Positions 58,146-64,000 of a stretch of 64,000 bases of DNA are shown here, piece after piece. The notes under the pieces are model-generated. The model did not search any database. It was not told where the DNA came from and worked only from the letters and a program-made list of their open reading frames with translations. The DNA is from Streptococcus pluranimalium. Lineage in GTDB: Bacteria > Bacillota > Bacilli > Lactobacillales > Streptococcaceae. The stretch spans positions 192,001 through 256,000 of the forward strand of contig NZ_CP025536.1 in assembly GCF_002953735.1 (NCBI RefSeq), in the 5' to 3' direction. Positions within the stretch are counted from its first letter, which is position 1. Each line of letters starts with the position of its first letter. The translations under genes were made by a program, and so were the position numbers.

Positions 58146-58940
58146 ATGCAACAACGTGTGATTTGGGGAGCAATTGCTTTAGCAATATTTCTTCCCTTTT
58201 TGTGGATCGGTGACCTCCCTTTTCAGCTTTTTATAGGTGTATTAGCAATGATAGCTGTATCTGAATTGCTTCGGATGCGTCGTTTAGAAGTCTTCTCATT
58301 TGAAGGTGTTTTTGCTATGTTAGCAGCTTTTTCATTGGTCGTTCCTTTACAAAACTACTTAACTTTTTTACCAGTTGATGGGAGTTTTACAATATTTGGT
58401 CTCCTCATGTTTTTCATTTTAGCTGGAACGGTTATTTCTAGTGATACCTATGCTTTCGATGATGCAGCTTATCCAATACTATCGAGCTTGTACGTAGGTA
58501 TCGGTTTCCAAAATCTCGTCAATGCGAGAATGGCTGGTTTGGATAAAGTTTTTTTAGCTCTTTTTATTGTTTGGGCAACTGATACAGGAGCTTATTTTAT
58601 AGGGCGTCGGATGGGGCGTCGAAAATTGTTACCCAAAGTATCTCCCAATAAAACCATTGAAGGAAGTTTAGGGGGTATCTTATCAGCAGTTATCGTGTCA
58701 CTAGTCTTTATGCTTTTTGATAAAGATGTTTATGCCCCTCATCACTTTTTAGTCATGCTTATACTAGTTGCTATTTTTAGTATCTTTGCGCAATTTGGTG
58801 ATCTAGTGGAGAGTGCTATTAAGCGACGTTTTGCCGTCAAAGATTCTGGCAATTTTATTCCTGGACATGGTGGTATCCTTGATCGTTTCGATAGTATGAT
58901 TTTTGTTTTTCCAATCATGCATTTGTTTGGTTTATTTTAA
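58146..58940 (+). CDS. cdsA: Phosphatidate cytidylyltransferase
   Basis: 264 residues, about eight membrane helices, C-terminal signature SAIKRRFAVKDSGNFIPGHGGILDRFDSMIFV. It makes CDP-diacylglycerol for phospholipid synthesis. AAAGGA lies before the ATG. Confidence 0.96.
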   Translation: MQQRVIWGAIALAIFLPFLWIGDLPFQLFIGVLAMIAVSELLRMRRLEVFSFEGVFAMLAAFSLVVPLQNYLTFLPVDGSFTIFGLLMFFILAGTVISSDTYAFDDAAYPILSSLYVGIGFQNLVNARMAGLDKVFLALFIVWATDTGAYFIGRRMGRRKLLPKVSPNKTIEGSLGGILSAVIVSLVFMLFDKDVYAPHHFLVMLILVAIFSIFAQFGDLVESAIKRRFAVKDSGNFIPGHGGILDRFDSMIFVFPIMHLFGLF

Positions 58941-58958
58941 ACTAAGAGGAGTAGGCCT

Positions 58959-60221
58959 ATGCAGGGATTATTAGCTTTTATTGTTATTTTTGGAATTTTA
59001 GTTGTCGTTCATGAGTTTGGTCATTTTTATTTTGCTAAAAAATCTGGGATTTTAGTCCGCGAATTCGCAGTTGGTATGGGTCCTAAAATCTTTGCACATA
59101 CAGGTAAGGATGGAACTGCCTATACCATTCGCGCCTTGCCACTTGGTGGCTATGTCAGAATGGCTGGTTGGGGTGATGATAGTACCAATATAAAAACCGG
59201 TACACCTGTTACCTTAACCTTGAACAAAGATGGCTTGGTGAAAAGGATCAACCTATCTCAGAAATATCTAGATCAAACAAGTCTTCCTATGAATGTAACA
59301 GCTTACGATTTAGAAGATAAGTTGACAATTACAGGAGTGATTCTTGATGAGACGAGAACCTATTCTGTTGATCATGATGCAACTATTGTCGAAGAAGATG
59401 GTACAGAAGTTCGTATTGCTCCACTTGATGTGCAATATCAAAATGCGACCGTTTGGGGACGTATGATGACGAACTTCGCTGGTCCTATGAATAATTTCAT
59501 CCTAGGAGCTTTGGTATTTATTGTCATGATGTTTGTTCAAGGCGGTGCCCCAGATGCTAATACCAACCAAATCAGGGTATCAGAGGGTGGCGCTATGCAG
59601 GTTGCTGGTGTTCAAGATGGAGACCGTATTTTGCAAATCGGTTCAACCACGGTAGCTAATTGGGAAGGTTTGACCAAAGCCGTTGATGATAGTACTCGTA
59701 ATCTCAAGAAGGATGATAGTATCCAAGTCTTAGTCTCTAAAGAAAATGGTCAGGAACGCCAAATCACTGTTAAACCGCAAAAAGTCAATGGTAATTATGT
59801 GATTGGTGTCATGCCAGGTTTGAAAACCAGCTTCGTGGATAAAGTTATCGGTGGTCTTCAAGAGTCTTGGAATGGTGCCACACTTATTGTTCGTGCCTTG
59901 AAAAATTTGATTACCAATTTTAGTTTAAACAAACTTGGGGGACCAGTTGCCATGTATCAAATGTCCAACCAAGCAGCTAAGAGCGGTCTGGTCAGTGTTT
60001 TATCATTGATGGCGATGTTATCTATTAACTTAGGTATTTTTAACCTTATTCCTATCCCAGCACTTGATGGTGGTAAAATTTTCATTAATATCATTGAAGC
60101 CATCCGACGCAAACCTCTTAGTCAAGAAGTTGAAACCTATATTACGCTAGCTGGTGTCGGTATTATGGTGGTCTTGATGATTGCTGTTACATGGAATGAC
60201 ATCATGCGAGTCTTCTTCTAA
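58959..60221 (+). CDS. rseP: Intramembrane site-2 zinc metalloprotease (RseP/Eep)
   Basis: 420 residues: HEFGH zinc motif (18-22) in the first helix, PDZ domain about 205-275 ([24 protein letters not shown]), and the second motif [14 protein letters not shown] near the C-terminus. It cuts signal peptides and membrane proteins; the enterococcal and streptococcal relatives process lipoprotein-derived peptide pheromones. AGAGGAG precedes the ATG. Confidence 0.95.
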   Translation: MQGLLAFIVIFGILVVVHEFGHFYFAKKSGILVREFAVGMGPKIFAHTGKDGTAYTIRALPLGGYVRMAGWGDDSTNIKTGTPVTLTLNKDGLVKRINLSQKYLDQTSLPMNVTAYDLEDKLTITGVILDETRTYSVDHDATIVEEDGTEVRIAPLDVQYQNATVWGRMMTNFAGPMNNFILGALVFIVMMFVQGGAPDANTNQIRVSEGGAMQVAGVQDGDRILQIGSTTVANWEGLTKAVDDSTRNLKKDDSIQVLVSKENGQERQITVKPQKVNGNYVIGVMPGLKTSFVDKVIGGLQESWNGATLIVRALKNLITNFSLNKLGGPVAMYQMSNQAAKSGLVSVLSLMAMLSINLGIFNLIPIPALDGGKIFINIIEAIRRKPLSQEVETYITLAGVGIMVVLMIAVTWNDIMRVFF

Positions 60222-60258
60222 AATCATTCTAGTCAATAACCTTAAACAGAAAGGAAAA

Positions 60259-60348
60259 GTGTTCGTTTTGATGACAAAACAGAACACGCTTTAAATGCAT
60301 TTTTAAAAGTATAGTCTCCGGTGCCTATCTCAGAATCTATACTTTTCA
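60259..60348 (+). other. Two hairpins between rseP and proS
   Basis: GTGTTC-GTTTT and AAAAC-GAACAC (60259-60287, one bulge) and AAAAGTATAG/CTATACTTTT (about 60306-60350). Neither has a clean T-run. No T-box features (specifier stem, conserved antiterminator) were found. They may be partial terminators limiting read-through into proS. Confidence 0.5.
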
Positions 60349-60370
60349 TGAGTGATATTTTGAGCATTGA

Positions 60371-62236
<1,866 letters not shown>

Positions 62237-62244
62237 GAAGATGA

Positions 62245-62273
62245 AAAGCTTTGGCACCTTGTCAAAGCTTTTT
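62245..62273 (+). terminator. Terminator after proS
   Basis: AAAGCTTTG (62245-62253) and CAAAGCTTT (62263-62271) with a T-run that runs into the next promoter. Confidence 0.8.
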
Positions 62274-62281
62274 GCTATAAT
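62273..62281 (+). promoter_or_regulatory. Extended -10 promoter of the nucleotidyltransferase-like gene
   Basis: TGCTATAAT ends 6 nt before the ATG (TATAATGGGTTTATG), the same layout as at pbp2a. Confidence 0.6.
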
Positions 62282-62287
62282 GGGTTT

Positions 62288-62845
62288 ATGATAGAGAAAG
62301 AATTTTTAGCATTGATTCAAAAGGAACAGCAGATGATGACGATTTTAAATGTGATTGCTGATTTAGAGTTACAGGATTCTTGGCTGGCAGCAGGTTTTGT
62401 CCGTAACTACATCTGGAATGTTCAATCTGGTTTTTCTGGATTTGATACTGAAACTGACTTGGATGTGGTCTTTTATGATCCAGAAATATCCTACCAAGAA
62501 ACTTTGAACAGAGAAAGAAGATTAAAAGAAAGCTACCCTGATTATCCGTGGGAGTTGAAAAATCAAGTCTTTATGCATGTTCATAACCCTGATACAGCAG
62601 GCTATGAATCAGCTAGAGATGCTATCAGTAAATACCCAGAAACAGCAACAGCAGTAGCTTTGAGGTTAATTGATGATGAGCTAGAGCTTTTCGCACCTTA
62701 TGGCTTAGATGTTATTAGTCGTTTTGAGATTCACCCAACACCGCATTTTAAGGCTTCAGATAAGCGTATGGCTGTTTATAATGAACGTATAGCAAGGAAA
62801 AATTGGTCGAAAAAATGGCCGCAAATCAAGTTTTTCAGAGACTAA
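62288..62845 (+). CDS. Nucleotidyltransferase-like protein (NTP_transf_6/DUF925 family)
   Basis: 185 residues: LAAGFVRNYIWNVQSGFSGFDTETDLDVVFYDP has the family's GxxR..W and D-x-D-V-V-F pattern, and HPTPHFKASDKRMAVYNERIARKNWSKKWPQIKF is the conserved C-terminus. The family has a polymerase-beta-like fold; no reaction is known. No SD sequence precedes the ATG, and the -10 box is 6 nt away. Confidence 0.85.
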   Translation: MIEKEFLALIQKEQQMMTILNVIADLELQDSWLAAGFVRNYIWNVQSGFSGFDTETDLDVVFYDPEISYQETLNRERRLKESYPDYPWELKNQVFMHVHNPDTAGYESARDAISKYPETATAVALRLIDDELELFAPYGLDVISRFEIHPTPHFKASDKRMAVYNERIARKNWSKKWPQIKFFRD

Positions 62846-62858
62846 CTTGGAGGAAAGA

Positions 62859-63113
62859 ATGATTAAAAAATGGACTTTTTGGCAACAATTTAATCGTTTG
62901 TTTGCTGTCGTTGTTTTGTTAACGGTTGTTGGTATTATCTGTAAAGATGATAAGTGGCATTTATGGGGGCGGATACTCTGGTTTGGAAGTTTTGCTCTCT
63001 ATCCTAAAGTACCTGATTACATAGCTTTATATCAAAGAGATAGATTTCAGATATACATCCGCTATGGCTCTATCATCATGCTTCTTATTAGCTGTTATGC
63101 CTTGTGGAAATAA
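62859..63113 (+). CDS. Small membrane protein of unknown function
   Basis: 84 residues from ATG 62859 (TTGGAGG upstream), with two or three membrane helices (LFAVVVLLTVVGIICK, LWGRILWFGSFALYP, GSIIMLLISCYALWK). It begins 13 nt after the previous gene, so the two are cotranscribed. No family recognised. Confidence 0.7.
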   Translation: MIKKWTFWQQFNRLFAVVVLLTVVGIICKDDKWHLWGRILWFGSFALYPKVPDYIALYQRDRFQIYIRYGSIIMLLISCYALWK

Positions 63114-63220
63114 GTGGATGGATTCGTTTGAAAGTTCAAAAGTAAAGTTATCTATATCTGAGATTAGAAAAGGAATTTTCTGAACGACTGCCTTGAACTT
63201 ATCAGAATTAAGGTCATTTT

Positions 63221-63229
63221 TGTTATAAT
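63221..63229 (+). promoter_or_regulatory. Extended -10 promoter of the MBL-fold gene
   Basis: TGTTATAAT, 23 nt before the ATG, with AAAGGAG in between; a conventional leader, unlike the leaderless cases. Confidence 0.6.
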
Positions 63230-63252
63230 AGAGAAAAGAAAGGAGCTTTTGT

Positions 63253-64000
63253 ATGAAATTGACAACGCTTGGTTGCTGGGGAGGTTACCCATTTAAAGAC
63301 GGTGGAACGACATCTTATCTGCTGACAGGACACGATGGTTTTCAGCTGTTGATGGATGCAGGTTCACGCTCTTTAAATGAATTGGAAAAAGAAATTAGCC
63401 CGCTGGATTTGGATGCTGTCTTGATTTCACACTATCATCCTGATCATGTGGCAGATTTAGGGGTTCTGCGTCATTACCGCCAGCTCTATCCCAAACACTT
63501 ATGGCAACCCAAAGTGATTCCTATCTATGCCCACAATGAAGATAAGGATGAGTTTGAAAAATTAAGTTTGCCAGATGTATCAGAAGGGATTGCCTATGAT
63601 GTTGATGGGACGCAAAGTATTGGTCCTTTTGACATCACCTTTATCAAAACGGTCCACCCTGTTATCTGCTATGCCTTTCGCATTGTCGAACGTGAAACTG
63701 GTCAAATCCTTCTTTTTACAGCAGATACAGGCTATTTTAAAGCCTTGCCAGACTTTGTCAAAGGTGCTGATTTCTTCTTAGCAGACGTCTACCTTTATGA
63801 AGGGAATGAAAATCATCCAGCTCATTTGACCACTAAAGAAGCAGGTGAGATTGCTGTTCAGGCTGGCGTCAAAAAATTAGTCCTAACGCACATGCCACCA
63901 GTAGCTCCAAAAGGAGTTGATCCAGATAATCATTTAGAAATCCTTCGTCAAGAAGCGCAGCAATATGCTGGTGATATTCCAGTCGAACTAGCTGAACCAC
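63253..64000 (+). CDS. MBL-fold metallohydrolase, cut by right edge
   Basis: About 249 residues visible, probably nearly complete. The N-terminus MKLTTLGCWGGYPFKDGGTTSYLL and metal motif SHYHPDHVADL (HxHxDH), then TVHPVICYAFRI, FTADTGYF and LTHMPP supply the remaining ligands. It resembles the YhfI/ribonuclease Z-like small hydrolases of Bacilli. Substrate unknown. Confidence 0.88.
   Translation, partial: MKLTTLGCWGGYPFKDGGTTSYLLTGHDGFQLLMDAGSRSLNELEKEISPLDLDAVLISHYHPDHVADLGVLRHYRQLYPKHLWQPKVIPIYAHNEDKDEFEKLSLPDVSEGIAYDVDGTQSIGPFDITFIKTVHPVICYAFRIVERETGQILLFTADTGYFKALPDFVKGADFFLADVYLYEGNENHPAHLTTKEAGEIAVQAGVKKLVLTHMPPVAPKGVDPDNHLEILRQEAQQYAGDIPVELAEP

Overview
The window is low-GC chromosomal DNA from a Streptococcus, most likely of the pyogenic group (an inference from gene content and order; the species cannot be fixed from sequence alone). 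The markers are PurA, LeuS, ProS, NusG and Pbp2a of streptococcal type, a GalR/galKTE operon, MsmK/DexB, mannose-family PTS genes, a GbpC-domain surface protein and a yajC, uppS, cdsA, rseP, proS block. No rRNA, tRNA, CRISPR array, prophage or plasmid functions were seen. The only complete mobile element is one IS1182-type insertion sequence.

Layout: 1-2.9 kb, minus-strand hslO (cut by the left edge) and the telA/xpaC pair. 3.4-6.3 kb, purA with a structured leader, a non-coding stretch with several hairpins, and a BMP-family nucleoside-binding lipoprotein. 6.8-17 kb, a host-glycan locus: GntR, AgaS, LacD, then an IS1182 element, then a second GntR, the GH35 beta-galactosidase BgaC and PTS IIB-IIC-IID-IIA. 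17-22.7 kb, housekeeping genes: RluD-type pseudouridine synthase, Pbp2a, rpmG, secE, nusG and a YhdH-type oxidoreductase. 22.8-25.2 kb, an S-methylmethionine transporter/methyltransferase pair (mmuPM). 25.4-31.9 kb, a sialic-acid catabolic operon: RpiR regulator, nanE, nanA, sodium symporter, acetyl esterase, YhcH and ROK kinase. 32-34.5 kb, leuS. 34.8-36.9 kb, a minus-strand membrane-protein/Xre/DUF2975 module. 37.4-41.7 kb, a SAM hydrolase with an ECF transporter (UPF0397 S component, double ATPase, T component), preceded by a long structured leader. 41.8-45.3 kb, a two-gene cassette of a GbpC-domain surface protein with an 11-residue cationic tandem repeat tail and a small membrane protein. 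45.6-55.7 kb, galM, a PucR-type regulator, msmK, dexB, galR and galKTE. 55.8-64 kb, a P-loop kinase, a Bta-like thioredoxin, yajC, uppS, cdsA, rseP, proS, a nucleotidyltransferase-like gene, a small membrane protein and an MBL-fold hydrolase cut by the right edge.

Much of the window is about using host glycans. BgaC would release galactose from beta-1,3-linked ends, its PTS would import the remaining sugar, and AgaS plus LacD feed the tagatose branch. The nan operon takes sialic acid to the amino-sugar pool, GalM/GalKTE handle free galactose, and MsmK/DexB serve alpha-glucans. Catabolite-response elements (cre) lie before bgaC, the nan operon and msmK, and between galM and the PucR-type gene.

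Most interesting to me: (1) the GbpC surface protein without LPXTG but with a polybasic repeat tail, and its partner; (2) four genes (hslO, rluD, pbp2a and the 62.3 kb gene) whose extended -10 box lies only 6-7 nt before the ATG with no usable Shine-Dalgarno (SD) sequence, pointing to leaderless mRNAs; (3) an IS1182 element whose 16-bp terminal repeats may be the two arms of the shared terminator of the convergent lacD and gntR genes; (4) structured leaders before purA and the SAM hydrolase; (5) a perfect 17-bp inverted repeat in the sialic-acid promoter.
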